From Prevotellamassilia sp. (lineage in GTDB: Bacteria > Bacteroidota > Bacteroidia > Bacteroidales > Bacteroidaceae), in assembly GCA_009775705.1 (NCBI GenBank), contig VSQE01000004.1, forward strand, positions 5,728 to 69,727: a stretch of 64,000 bases of DNA. Reading direction: 5' to 3'. Position numbers and translations under genes: made by a program. Position 1 is the first letter of the stretch; every line of letters begins with the position of its first letter. Below the pieces are notes generated by a model, which made no database searches, was not told the DNA's origin, and saw only the letters and a program-made list of their open reading frames with translations. Positions 56,145 to 64,000 of this stretch are shown in pieces.

Positions 56145-56477
56145 ATGTATTCAGTATTAGTGATTCTGGCTGTAATTATTGCCGTAATGTTGACGTTCAT
56201 TGTGCTCATCCAGGAGTCCAAAGGCGGTGGTCTGGCATCGAGCTTCGCCTCGTCCAATCAGATCATGGGTGTGCGCAAGACAACGGATGTAGTTGAAAAA
56301 GCAACCTGGACCCTCGCCGGTCTGCTGGTGGTATTGAGCATCGCCACTACCTACGTAACTCCGCAACTGAAAGATTCCGCCACCATCGTCACCAACATGA
56401 CGACTGCTCCCGTCAGTCTGCCGGGACAAGGACAGAATCCGGCTCCGGCCGCACCTGCTGCACCGGCCCAGAAATAA
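56145..56477 (+). CDS. secG: Preprotein translocase subunit SecG
   Basis: 110 aa. Two membrane helices, with LIQESKGGGLASSFASSNQIMGVRKTTDVVEKATW between them, the SecG signature. Ends in a Pro/Ala-rich tail. Assists SecYE-mediated export at the inner membrane. Begins 4 bp after the TPR gene stop. Confidence 0.93.
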   Translation: MYSVLVILAVIIAVMLTFIVLIQESKGGGLASSFASSNQIMGVRKTTDVVEKATWTLAGLLVVLSIATTYVTPQLKDSATIVTNMTTAPVSLPGQGQNPAPAAPAAPAQK

Positions 56478-56496
56478 ATCCGGACTCTCCACAGGA

Positions 56497-56558
56497 CCCT
56501 AAAAAGTATGCCGGACATCACAAGGAAGAATTTGTGATGTCCGGCATACTTTTTAGGG
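56497..56558. terminator. Long perfect hairpin terminator after secG
   Basis: The left arm (56497-56523) and right arm (56532-56558) pair perfectly over 27 bp with an 8-nt loop; both arms carry an A5/T5 tract near the ends, so it can stop transcripts from either side (secG and the convergent gene at 56600). Confidence 0.88.
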
Positions 56559-56599
56559 GTCATATTCCCAAGGGCAAAGACGGAATTGCCCGCTGCTTC

Positions 56600-57040
56600 T
56601 TATTTTGCAGAAAGCTCCTCCCAGAACTTTTCAAGATCCTCTTCCAGTCCCAGCATCAGTTCCCCGTCTATGACAATCACGTCATCGTCCACCAGGAACA
56701 AATCCGCCACAATGTTTTTCTCCTCATTCATCAGGACATACGAATAAGGACGAAGCACGTGCAGTCCGCTCATCAGGTCCCGCAATCTTTCGAGACATCC
56801 GCGCAATACCGGCTGCACCTCCTCATAGAAATTCTCAGACGTATTGCCTATCCATTCCTCCACCACGCATCGCGTCAGTTCCTCCTCATCGTCATTGAAA
56901 ACGAGCAGTTCGCCGCTCTCCTGCTTCACCTGCAAATAGAAATCGGTCAGAGGCGGATTCTCCGTCTCCATCTGGAATTTAGAGGCCACCTTGCGCAAGG
57001 CACGCTCTATCTGCTGACAAGTCTGTTCGTTCGCATTCAT
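56600..57040 (-). CDS. Conserved hypothetical protein
   Basis: 146 aa from the ATG at 57040 (MNANEQTCQQIERAL); an ATG three codons upstream is possible, and the frame beyond is non-coding-looking. Soluble, acidic, helical and beta mix, with VFNDDEEELTR, YSYVLMNEEKNIVADLFLVDDDVIVIDGELM. No recognised domain. A TACTTTTG box lies at 57065-57072 on the minus strand. Convergent with secG. Confidence 0.65.
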   Translation of the reverse strand: MNANEQTCQQIERALRKVASKFQMETENPPLTDFYLQVKQESGELLVFNDDEEELTRCVVEEWIGNTSENFYEEVQPVLRGCLERLRDLMSGLHVLRPYSYVLMNEEKNIVADLFLVDDDVIVIDGELMLGLEEDLEKFWEELSAK

Positions 57041-57166
57041 GGCATACATCGTTTTAGTTACATACAAAAGTACGATTTTTTTGGTGCCACCACCCTCTTT
57101 CCTCAAACTTTTTAAATAAAAGTATAAAAACCGGGCACTTCCGACATCCGTCATAACACATTTTTG

Positions 57167-57174
57167 TACCTTTG
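57167..57174 (+). promoter_or_regulatory. -7 box of the MFS gene
   Basis: TACCTTTG about 60 nt before the ATG at 57235; no clear -33 box. Confidence 0.5.
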
Positions 57175-57234
57175 CAACCGTTAAGAAACCGGAAATATTT
57201 TTCTGACTATATCCTATTATCTAAAATCCCGTTT

Positions 57235-58461
57235 ATGGCAAAAAAGTTCAAACTGGTGCAGACTTCCGACGGGAAGAACTATCTGCTCCCTTTCGTACTC
57301 ATCACGACGCTCTTTTTTCTCTGGGGCTTTGCCCACAGTATTCTGGACGTTCTCAACAAGCATTTCCAGGATGCGTTGGGAATCTCGAAAACCCGCTCGG
57401 CACTGGTGCAGGCCGTTGTCTACGGCGGCTACTTCCTGATGGCCCTGCCCGCCGGCAGCATCATCCGCCGTTTCGGCTACCGCATCGGCGTACTGACCGG
57501 ACTGGTGCTCTACGGTCTGGGAGCCCTGCTGTTCATTCCGGGCGGCCGGCTGATGTCGTTCGAGTTCTTCCTGTTCTCCCTGTTCATCATCGGCTGCGGC
57601 CTCACCTGTTTAGAGACAGCCGCAAATCCTTACGTCACCGTGCTGGGCGATAAGAAATCGGCCGAACGCCGCATCAACTTCTCACAATCCTTCAACGGTC
57701 TCGGATGGATATGCGGTCCGCTCGTAGGCGGCCTGTTCCTTTTCTCCGGCAACGGTAACGATGGCGGCAACATCTCCATGCCCTACGCCATCATCGGCTG
57801 CGTGGTACTGCTCGTGGCCATCGCCTTCTCCCGCGCCCGTCTGCCCGAAGTGAAAGAAGAGGAAATACCGGCCGCCGGACAGGAGGCGTCCGAATCCGCC
57901 CGCCCGCTTTGGAGCCACCGCCACTTCACGGTCGGACTGACCGCCCTTTTCCTCTATGTGGCCGCACAGACAGGCATCAACAGCTTTTTCATCAACTATG
58001 CCACAGAAAACGCATCGCTCAGCGCCCGCGATGCCTCTATCCTGCTGTCCTTTATCGGCATGGGGCTGTTCATGGCCGGCCGCATGATCGGCAGTTGGGC
58101 CATGAGCCGCATCCGCGCCGAGCGTCTTCTGCAAGGCTGCGCCCTTGGCGCCGTCATCGCCATGGCCGTGATTCTGGCTGCCGACGGAACGGCCGGACTC
58201 GTTGCCTTCTTCCTGTGTTTTCTGTGCGAGAGCATCATGTTCCCCACCATTTTCGCTCTGTCCATCCGCGGATTAGGCGCACACACCAAACGCGCCTCTT
58301 CCTTCCTGATCATGAGCATCGTGGGCGGTGCACTGGCTCCCGTCAGCATGGGATATATCGCCGACCATACATCCATTGCATGGGCTTTTGTCATACCGAT
58401 GCTCTGCTTCGCCTTTATTCTCTGCTTCGCCACCCGATACCGTAAACTGATACGCAGATAA
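57235..58461 (+). CDS. Sugar:H+ symporter of the FucP/GluP MFS type
   Basis: 408 aa, twelve membrane helices. FFLWGFAHSILDVLNKHFQ near the N-terminus and CLETAANPYVTVLG in helix 5 are typical of the FucP/GluP subfamily, which imports fucose, glucose or galactose with protons. It starts at the ATG at 57235. A catabolic partner is not next to it, so the sugar is open. SMR exporter gene follows by 11 bp. Confidence 0.88.
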   Translation: MAKKFKLVQTSDGKNYLLPFVLITTLFFLWGFAHSILDVLNKHFQDALGISKTRSALVQAVVYGGYFLMALPAGSIIRRFGYRIGVLTGLVLYGLGALLFIPGGRLMSFEFFLFSLFIIGCGLTCLETAANPYVTVLGDKKSAERRINFSQSFNGLGWICGPLVGGLFLFSGNGNDGGNISMPYAIIGCVVLLVAIAFSRARLPEVKEEEIPAAGQEASESARPLWSHRHFTVGLTALFLYVAAQTGINSFFINYATENASLSARDASILLSFIGMGLFMAGRMIGSWAMSRIRAERLLQGCALGAVIAMAVILAADGTAGLVAFFLCFLCESIMFPTIFALSIRGLGAHTKRASSFLIMSIVGGALAPVSMGYIADHTSIAWAFVIPMLCFAFILCFATRYRKLIRR

Positions 58462-58472
58462 AGACTACGCGC

Positions 58473-58796
58473 ATGAACTGGCTGATACTGATTATCGCAG
58501 GATTTTTCGAGACGGGATTTGCCTTCTGTCTCGGGAAAGCGAAAGAAACAACAGGAACCGACCACTGGCTATGGCTGGCGGGCTTCGTCTTGTCGCTGGC
58601 CATGAGCATGCTCCTGCTGGCCAAGGCTGTCCAGACCATACCGTTAGGCACAGCCTATCCCGTATGGACCGGCATAGGCGCGGTGGGCACGGTGCTTGCG
58701 GGCATTCTGTTCTTTCACGATCCCGCCACTTTCTGGCGGATGTTTTTCATCACTACTCTGATTCTATCCATCATCGGACTGAAGGCTGTAAGCTGA
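58473..58796 (+). CDS. Small multidrug resistance (SMR) protein, SugE/Gdx-type
   Basis: 107 aa, four membrane helices. The essential Glu13 of the family is in AGFFETGFAFCLGKAK, and the W-x-GIGAVG stretch is of the SugE/Gdx subtype, which exports guanidinium or quaternary amines. Shares a short gap with the sugar transporter but not an obvious function. Confidence 0.85.
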   Translation: MNWLILIIAGFFETGFAFCLGKAKETTGTDHWLWLAGFVLSLAMSMLLLAKAVQTIPLGTAYPVWTGIGAVGTVLAGILFFHDPATFWRMFFITTLILSIIGLKAVS

Positions 58797-58843
58797 CCTT
58801 CAGTCCTACTTTTTTCTTCGCACCAAGTCCTACATACGGTGTC

Positions 58844-59554
58844 TCAACCGTAAATGGCGAAGATTGCGGGAATCTTTGACAGGTCGGGGAGGTCTCCGGC
58901 CTGTTTCCATTCGCGGACGGTGCGGGTGCGGATATATTCCTTGTCCGTGGTGAGACCGGCCGCCACACACAAGCGCGTCCGGGGATGACAGGCGGACAGG
59001 ATGTCGGCAATCATTCGGGAGTTCCGGTAAGGTGTCTCTATGAAAAGCTGAGTCTGATGCTCGGAAACGGAACGTGCCTCCAACGCCTTGAGACGACGGA
59101 TGCGTCCGGCGGGGTCTACGGGGAGATAACCGTGGAAAGCAAAGCTCTGCCCGTTGAAGCCGGAGGCCATCACCGCCAGCAGGATGGACGAAGGGCCCAC
59201 AAGCGGCACCACCCGAAGGCCCTCGCGCTGGGCAATGGCCACGATGTCGGCACCCGGATCGGCCACGGCGGGACAACCGGCCTCACTGATGACTCCTACT
59301 GGCAAACCCGCACGCAAAGGATCGAGATAGCGCGAGAAACGGTCGGCGTCGGCATGTTTGCCCATCGGATAGAAGGTCAGAACATCAATGTCTATGGCCT
59401 TTTCCACCTGTTTGAGAAACCGGCGGGCCGTGCGCACCTCCTCGACAATGAAATGGCGGATGCCCAGAATGACAGACTTGTTACAGGCCGGCAGGACGTT
59501 GTCTAACGGCGTATCGCCCAGCGTGACGGGAATGAGATATAAAGCTGCTTCCAT
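58844..59554 (-). CDS. RsmI-like 16S rRNA 2'-O-methyltransferase (tetrapyrrole methylase fold)
   Basis: 236 aa. SAM-dependent methylase fold: ALYLIPVTLGD at the start, SEAGCPAVADPGA near residues 92-104, LVGPSSILLAVMASGFNG and HGYLP. These match the RsmI (YraL) family that methylates 16S rRNA C1402. Bacteroidota have this variant. Lies 24 bp after gldB. Confidence 0.85.
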   Translation of the reverse strand: MEAALYLIPVTLGDTPLDNVLPACNKSVILGIRHFIVEEVRTARRFLKQVEKAIDIDVLTFYPMGKHADADRFSRYLDPLRAGLPVGVISEAGCPAVADPGADIVAIAQREGLRVVPLVGPSSILLAVMASGFNGQSFAFHGYLPVDPAGRIRRLKALEARSVSEHQTQLFIETPYRNSRMIADILSACHPRTRLCVAAGLTTDKEYIRTRTVREWKQAGDLPDLSKIPAIFAIYG

Positions 59555-59578
59555 AGAAAAAAACGATCGGGAGAGGGG

Positions 59579-60586
59579 TCAGAGCGGCGCATAGCCGGAC
59601 TGCTCCAACAGGACGGCGTGGTCATCGGTCTGAAGAAGTTCGTCCACCGTTACGTCGGGATGGCTCTCCATATATGCGTTGATGATGCGCATACCGATCC
59701 ATGTACCTACACCGCGCGAATAAATGTCTTTAAAATAAGGATGCTCGGCAGCAAGGCTGAGTACGGAAAAAATCAGTGTGGAGTCGGACGTGTTCCGCAA
59801 TTCCTCGCCGGAAAGGGCCTTCCAAACCTTCGGCTCGTTCTCGCGATACCAGTCGCGGGCCTCTTCGCAGAGGGTGGCCTCGTCAATCAGGGACTTATCG
59901 AGCACCTTCGCCACCACCCAGTTTATTTTTCCGGAATAGAGAATGCGTTCCATCAGCGTTCTGTCCGACACCCGGCGGGGCGGATATTTGGCGGCAAGAT
60001 AGAAACGCAGAAAATCCTGTACCATCAGGTCGGGCTTCATGGTTGCCCGCTGGCATTCGGTAAAATACTTCCGATAAAGGGGATAATCGGTTCCCATATA
60101 TTTGTCCAGACTGATGCCGACGGTACTGTCGCCCACAACGATGCTTTGGTTAAGTGCCGACACTTGGGCATAAACACGTGGAGTCTCAAAGTCGGAACAT
60201 TTCTCTGCCAAACTGCGGAGCGCTCCCTGCAAACGCTTCTCGAAAACGGTGAGATCGGCAAAGCGGTGGTCCACATCGCCTCTCAACACCTGAAGGGCGG
60301 AATCGTTGAAGAACGTGCGCAACGTATCGCCGATGCTCTCGTTCTCCAGTGTTCCCAATTGCAGTACACGCTCCACGAGCAACGATGTCTCCTGCGGGTA
60401 GTCTATCGTCAGCTGCTGCCAGGAAGAATAGTTACCCGTATGTACGAACTCATTGACCACACGGTCAAAACGCTCTATCTTCACCGTTCCGTCTTCGGGC
60501 TGCCCCATGAACGCACGGTTCCACTCACAAGATGAAACGGAAAAAAGAACAGACAGACTGAAAAAAGAAACAAAAATAGCTTTCAC
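59579..60586 (-). CDS. gldB: GldB-like lipoprotein
   Basis: 335 aa. Lipobox VSSC near residue 20. FDRVVNEF, ISLDKYMGTDYPLY and GKINWVVAKVLDK are typical of GldB, a lipoprotein first described in Flavobacterium gliding but retained in many non-gliding Bacteroidales. In those its role is unknown, possibly outer-membrane upkeep. Heads an operon with the RsmI-like gene. Confidence 0.82.
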   Translation of the reverse strand: MKAIFVSFFSLSVLFSVSSCEWNRAFMGQPEDGTVKIERFDRVVNEFVHTGNYSSWQQLTIDYPQETSLLVERVLQLGTLENESIGDTLRTFFNDSALQVLRGDVDHRFADLTVFEKRLQGALRSLAEKCSDFETPRVYAQVSALNQSIVVGDSTVGISLDKYMGTDYPLYRKYFTECQRATMKPDLMVQDFLRFYLAAKYPPRRVSDRTLMERILYSGKINWVVAKVLDKSLIDEATLCEEARDWYRENEPKVWKALSGEELRNTSDSTLIFSVLSLAAEHPYFKDIYSRGVGTWIGMRIINAYMESHPDVTVDELLQTDDHAVLLEQSGYAPL

Positions 60587-60612
60587 TGATCCTCCTTTTT
60601 ATAAATGCGCGG

Positions 60613-60644
60613 CAAAGGTACGTTTTTCCCTTTTTTCCAGCAAA
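60613..60644 (-). promoter_or_regulatory. Promoter of the gldB operon
   Basis: On the minus strand TTTG (60641-60644), 20 bp, TACCTTTG (60613-60620), about 25 nt before the ATG. 60645-60765 is AT-rich with nothing else evident. Confidence 0.75.
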
Positions 60645-60765
60645 TAATATGTTAAAAAACGTCCCACATCTCACAAAGAATATCTTTCCGAAAAGATATA
60701 TCATAAATATTATTTCATTTTGCCACACAGACCACGCAATTCAATAGCAAAATGACAGAGCCCCC

Positions 60766-61791
60766 TCAAAACTTATCCTTCAGCGAGCCGAATGTCTTTC
60801 TTCCGCAAAGGTAATATTGGAAAAGAATGCTACACGAGGTTCTTTCGGGAATCCGCGCGCCGGTAGCGGCGGCCATATTCACGGCACGCGCCTCCCTGAA
60901 ACCGGGGAGCAGGCGGCGGTATTCCCTTCGTGCCCGCCACACGGCGCGGGCATTGGACAGATCGCCCGTAAGCAGAAATTTCAGTGCGGCGATACAGTCC
61001 AGCCAGCCACGCACCCGCATGATATGACGCAACTCTTCCTGCGGCAGATTCTTATAGAGCATCAGCAGGTTATTGCGGAAATTGAGGAAGGTCTTCCGCG
61101 GACTCTCCCGGTTCAGCGTCGCACCGCCCACATGATAGACTACAGAGCCGGGGATACAGACGATGCCCCGGCCACGTGCCCGCAACCGCCAGCAGAAGTC
61201 AATCTCCTCCATGTGGGCGAAGAAGCGTCCGTCCAGTCCGCCGGCTTCCTCCCAGTCACGGCTGCGTACCATCAGGGCGGCCCCCGTGGCCCACATCACC
61301 GGAACAATGTCATCATACTGCCCGCGGTCGTTTTCCACATCGGCAAAGATGCGTCCCCGACAAAACGGGTAGCCGTAGCGGTCTATGAAACCTCCTGCTC
61401 CGCCGGCATATTCAAAACTACCGCGATCGCGGTAGCTCAGCAGCTTGGGCTGACAGGCCGCCACCTCGGGGTGGGCATCCATATAGGACAGCATCGGCCG
61501 CAACCATCCCGCCACGGTCTCCACATCCGAATTAAGCAACACGAAATATTCTGCCCGCACCTGTTCAAGCGCTTTGTTGTAACCGTCGGCAAACCCGTAG
61601 TTCCGCCCCAGTTCTATCAGCCGGACTTCGGGAAACTCGTTCCGAAGCATCGCGCACGAATCATCGTCGGAACCGTTGTCGGCCACTACAACCTCAGCCT
61701 CGTCCGAGGAATGGGCCACAACGAAAGGCAGGAAACTCCGCATCATCGACGCGCCGTTCCAGTTGAGTATCACTACCGCTATTCTCTTCAT
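60766..61791 (-). CDS. Family 2 glycosyltransferase
   Basis: 341 aa from the ATG at 61791 (MKRIAVVILNWNGAS). GT-A fold, rhamnosyltransferase-like: VVVADNGSDDDS, LLNSDVETVAGW (metal-binding Asp), WATGAALMVRSRDWEEAGGLDGRFF and MEEIDFCWRLRARG. Likely adds a sugar to a surface glycan. Starts 19 bp after mtaB stops, in the same operon. Confidence 0.9.
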   Translation of the reverse strand: MKRIAVVILNWNGASMMRSFLPFVVAHSSDEAEVVVADNGSDDDSCAMLRNEFPEVRLIELGRNYGFADGYNKALEQVRAEYFVLLNSDVETVAGWLRPMLSYMDAHPEVAACQPKLLSYRDRGSFEYAGGAGGFIDRYGYPFCRGRIFADVENDRGQYDDIVPVMWATGAALMVRSRDWEEAGGLDGRFFAHMEEIDFCWRLRARGRGIVCIPGSVVYHVGGATLNRESPRKTFLNFRNNLLMLYKNLPQEELRHIMRVRGWLDCIAALKFLLTGDLSNARAVWRARREYRRLLPGFREARAVNMAAATGARIPERTSCSILFQYYLCGRKTFGSLKDKF

Positions 61792-61810
61792 GTTTGTTCT
61801 TTCGGGGAAA

Positions 61811-63154
61811 TTATACGGGCAAAGCCTGAAGGGCCTTTCCTTCTTCGGTAAAATCGCCCAGACGGGCGGGCAGCAAGACATTGTCACCGACGGTGCCTTC
61901 CGTCATCGCCACACGGATGTAGTTGTCCGTAAAGCCGTGCCATGTGCCACCGTTTCGGGCATGCTCCCAAAGCACAGACCTACAGTCGCCCACATAGCGG
62001 GCATAGAAGGCACGGCGTTTACGCTCGGAGAGTTCCAGCAGACGGCGGCTGCGCTCGTGCTTCTCCTGTGGCGAGACACTGTGGGGAATCTCCAACGCCT
62101 TGGTTCCGGGTCGCTCCGAGTAACTGAAGACGTGCAGCTGCGAAATGTCCAGTCCTTCGATAAAGCGGCAGGCATCCTCGAAAAATGCCTCCGTCTCACC
62201 ACGGGTTCCCACTATGACATCTACACCGATGAAAGCATCGGGCATGGCCTGTTTCACCTTCTCCACCTTACGGGCAAACAACTCTGTATCGTAACGCCGG
62301 CGCATCAGACGCAACACATCATCGCTCCCGCTTTGCAGGGGGATATGGAAATGGGGCATGAAAGCGCGCGATGATGCGCAGAAGTCGATGATCTCGTCCG
62401 TCAGCAAATTCGGTTCGATGCTGGAAATGCGATAACGCTCTATACCGTCCACCTTGTCGAGCGCCCGCACCAGGTCGAAAAAGGTCTCGCCCGTAGAGCG
62501 TCCGAAGTCACCGATGTTCACTCCGGTCAGGACAATTTCCTTTCCGCCGGCCTCCGCCACATCCTCCGCCTGCCGCACAAGCGAGGCAACCGGTGCGTTG
62601 CGGCTGCGTCCGCGGGCAATGGGAATGGTGCAGTAGGTGCAATAATAATTACAGCCGTCCTGCACCTTCAGGAAATAGCGGGTACGGTCGCCACACGAAC
62701 AGGAAGGAACAAATGTCCGGATTTCGCGTGTGGGCACGGCAATGGCCTCATGACAGGCCGCGGTGCCTGCTTCAGGACAGGCCTTGCGGACCAGTCTTTC
62801 TTCCAGATAGCGCACAATGTCGCCTTTCTGCTCCATTCCCAGCACCAAATCCACACCTTCGAACCCGGCAATATGCTCGGGTTGCAACTGAGCGTAACAC
62901 CCCGTCACCACGACAAAGGCTCCGGGATGCTCCCGCGTGAGCTTGTGGATGGCCTGCCGGCACTTGTGGTCGGCCACGTCCGTCACCGAACAGGTGTTCA
63001 CAATGCAGATGTCGGCCTGTTCACCGTCCTCCGCCTGCCGCACACCGCGACTCAACAGCTCGTCGCGCAAAGATGCCGTTTCCGCAAAATTCAACTTGCA
63101 TCCCAGCGTCACGAACACCGCTTTCTTATTATATATTATAGGAGTCTCCTGCAT
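61811..63154 (-). CDS. mtaB: tRNA (N6-threonylcarbamoyladenosine37) methylthiotransferase
   Basis: 447 aa. Radical-SAM methylthiotransferase: the N-terminal UPF0004 domain has Cys19, Cys55 and Cys86, the radical-SAM cluster is CNYYCTYC (168-175), and a TRAM-like end follows. Converts t6A37 to ms2t6A37 in ANN-decoding tRNAs. Presence of GCKLN near the start favours MtaB over MiaB/RimO. Co-transcribed with the glycosyltransferase. Confidence 0.9.
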   Translation of the reverse strand: MQETPIIYNKKAVFVTLGCKLNFAETASLRDELLSRGVRQAEDGEQADICIVNTCSVTDVADHKCRQAIHKLTREHPGAFVVVTGCYAQLQPEHIAGFEGVDLVLGMEQKGDIVRYLEERLVRKACPEAGTAACHEAIAVPTREIRTFVPSCSCGDRTRYFLKVQDGCNYYCTYCTIPIARGRSRNAPVASLVRQAEDVAEAGGKEIVLTGVNIGDFGRSTGETFFDLVRALDKVDGIERYRISSIEPNLLTDEIIDFCASSRAFMPHFHIPLQSGSDDVLRLMRRRYDTELFARKVEKVKQAMPDAFIGVDVIVGTRGETEAFFEDACRFIEGLDISQLHVFSYSERPGTKALEIPHSVSPQEKHERSRRLLELSERKRRAFYARYVGDCRSVLWEHARNGGTWHGFTDNYIRVAMTEGTVGDNVLLPARLGDFTEEGKALQALPV

Positions 63155-63227
63155 AAGCTACATAAAAAGCCGCCGGTCTCGGCCCGGTTTCGGCTCCGGA
63201 GCCGGAAGAGCCAGCATTAAAGTGCCG

Positions 63228-63235
63228 CAAAGTTA
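63228..63235 (-). promoter_or_regulatory. -7 box of the mtaB operon
   Basis: TAACTTTG on the minus strand, about 75 nt before the ATG; no standard -33 box. Confidence 0.5.
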
Positions 63236-63360
63236 GCACATTTCGGGACAGTACGGATATTTGCAGATTATTTTTTTAAGAAGGTGTACTGATTCACAAG
63301 TGATTAATATAAAAACAGTGTTAAAAACAGGAGAAATCGCAAAAAAAGAGAAAGAAAAAC

Positions 63361-63390
63361 TTGCAGAGTATAAAAAAGTCCGTACCTTTG
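63361..63390 (+). promoter_or_regulatory. Promoter of the small lipoprotein gene
   Basis: TTG (63361-63363), 19 bp, TACCTTTG (63383-63390), leading to a leader of about 45 nt. Confidence 0.75.
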
Positions 63391-63441
63391 CACCGTTTTA
63401 ATAAAGGCAATTGATTGTTTTACTAAAAAATTTCAAAACCA

Positions 63442-63648
63442 ATGAAAAAGTTAGTTTTCATGTTCGTAGCTTTCGCAGCTATCTCTTTCGCTTCTTGCGG
63501 CGGTAACACTAATGCAAACGCTGTAGGTACAGATTCTGACAGCGTAGCTGTTGACAGCATTGTTGAAGATTCTTTGGCTACTGATTCTGTTGCCGGTGAC
63601 AGCGCTGTTGCTGACACGACTGTGGCTACTACTGCTCCCGAAGCATAA
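63442..63648 (+). CDS. Small acidic lipoprotein with low-complexity D/S/V/A tail
   Basis: 68 aa. Lipobox FASC at about residue 19, then a short Gly/Asn stretch and a tail built from repeats of DSVA/DS/VADTT type. No folded domain is expected. Codons are mostly T-ending (GTT, GCT, GAT), unlike neighbours that prefer C or G endings, a sign of high expression or separate origin. Own promoter and terminator. Function unknown; small abundant lipoproteins of this kind might coat or space the outer membrane. Confidence 0.8.
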   Translation: MKKLVFMFVAFAAISFASCGGNTNANAVGTDSDSVAVDSIVEDSLATDSVAGDSAVADTTVATTAPEA

Positions 63649-63675
63649 GTAAACATACGAACATCAGAGAGAATC

Positions 63676-63706
63676 AACCTGTGGGACTTTCCCGCAGGTT
63701 TTTTTG
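63676..63706 (+). terminator. Terminator of the small lipoprotein gene
   Basis: AACCTGTGGGA (63676-63686) with TCCCGCAGGTT (63690-63700), one G-U pair, followed by T-run. Confidence 0.88.
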
Positions 63707-63761
63707 TTTCCACGTTCATCACCCTTCCCCACCATCCTGCCGACAGAATGAAAAAAAGACA

Positions 63762-64000
63762 CCCCGTCGTTTCACGTTTAACAGCGACGGGCAAAACGAA
63801 CATTCGAAGCAGAATGTAAACGGAGGTTAATTAACATTTGCTTTTCGCCCGCGAATATATTATATTTGCACCAGCAAAGTAGAAGTACCCTGAAAAGCCG
63901 CTAAAATGCGGCTTTTTTTGGATACTTAACGTGAAAAAAACATAGGATCTTGTTGAAAAAAGGTCCTATCTTTTTTGAAAAACATACTATCTTGTGAAAA
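63762..64000 (+). repeat. Dispersed promoter-RNA element, copy C (cut by window end)
   Basis: Plus-strand order: 7-bp hairpin CCCGTCG/CGACGGG (63763-63791), GAATGTAAACGGAGGTTAAT, TTTG -33 box (63837-63840), 20 bp, TATATTTG (63861-63868), the invariant leader, a hairpin AAAGCCGC/GCGGCTTT (63894-63915) with T7, then CTTAACGTGAAAAAAACATAGGATC and the AT-rich module. Opposite orientation to copies A and B. The predicted RNA from the promoter to the T-run is about 45 nt. Confidence 0.85.

Overview
This looks like a chromosomal window from a Bacteroidales bacterium (Bacteroidota) of fairly high GC. Evidence: almost every intergenic gap holds the Bacteroidota promoter pattern TTTG (or TTG), 19-20 bp, then TAnnTTTG; Shine-Dalgarno sites are poor or absent. 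Gene content agrees: serine palmitoyltransferase (sphingolipids), a GldB-like lipoprotein, a DUF4924-like protein, a ROK glucokinase, type III pantothenate kinase, SusE-free lipoproteins with Cys lipoboxes, a type B L31, and the block sigma-54 activator-lptE-TPR-secG. No rRNA is present, so the genus is not resolved. No prophage, CRISPR array, plasmid origin or complete insertion sequence was seen.

Layout. 1-6.0 kb (minus): branched-chain amino acid operon ilvD-ilvB-ilvN-acyl-ACP thioesterase-ilvC, with ilvC running off the left edge. 6.2-6.4 kb: a 21-bp-phased array of palindromes and a strong terminator. 6.4-9.3 kb (minus): secreted endonuclease I and a membrane acyltransferase. 9.4-13.4 kb: pyrF, the recF/DUF721 pair, a TPR membrane protein with ribH, and tRNA-Tyr. 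13.5-23.6 kb (plus): an AddA/AddB-like helicase-nuclease pair, a B3/B4 tRNA-editing-like protein, a large protein with two receiver-like domains fused to a pyruvate-phosphate-dikinase-type ATP-grasp, and a lipoprotein. 24-30.5 kb: L31, a GH109-like oxidoreductase-fold protein, an EamA transporter, truA, the rpsF-rpsR-rplI operon and a ROK kinase. 30.7-35.5 kb: LysE-type exporter, DUF4924, rfbD, serine palmitoyltransferase, and a lipid kinase divergent from it. 35.7-41.1 kb: a hemerythrin-LuxR regulator divergent from a porin-imelysin-dihaem oxidoreductase operon (iron/redox); the oxidoreductase gene carries two in-frame stops. 41.3-46.6 kb: a fused ResB/CcsA cytochrome c biogenesis protein, then coaX-OMP-lptC. 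46.7-52.5 kb: pgi, a HAD phosphatase, dnaX, a SlyD-like FKBP and aroC. 52.6-56.5 kb: a candidate small RNA, a small hypothetical gene, and the sigma-54 activator-lptE-TPR-secG operon. 56.6-63.7 kb: a hypothetical gene, a sugar MFS and an SMR exporter, an RsmI-like methylase with gldB, a glycosyltransferase with mtaB, and a small acidic lipoprotein.

Most unusual signal. A roughly 300-bp noncoding element occurs three times (23731-24024, 53202-53511, 63762-window end), with a fourth partial copy at 35524-35610. Each full copy has a perfect promoter, an 18-nt invariant 5' leader and an intrinsic terminator, predicting a very short (about 45-50 nt) RNA, followed by an AT-rich inverted-repeat module. 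The predicted stem is kept while its loop varies, and no reading frame is conserved. Other items for follow-up are a separate promoter-to-terminator small RNA at 52602-52712, two 21-bp-phased palindrome arrays, and the dual-receiver ATP-grasp protein.
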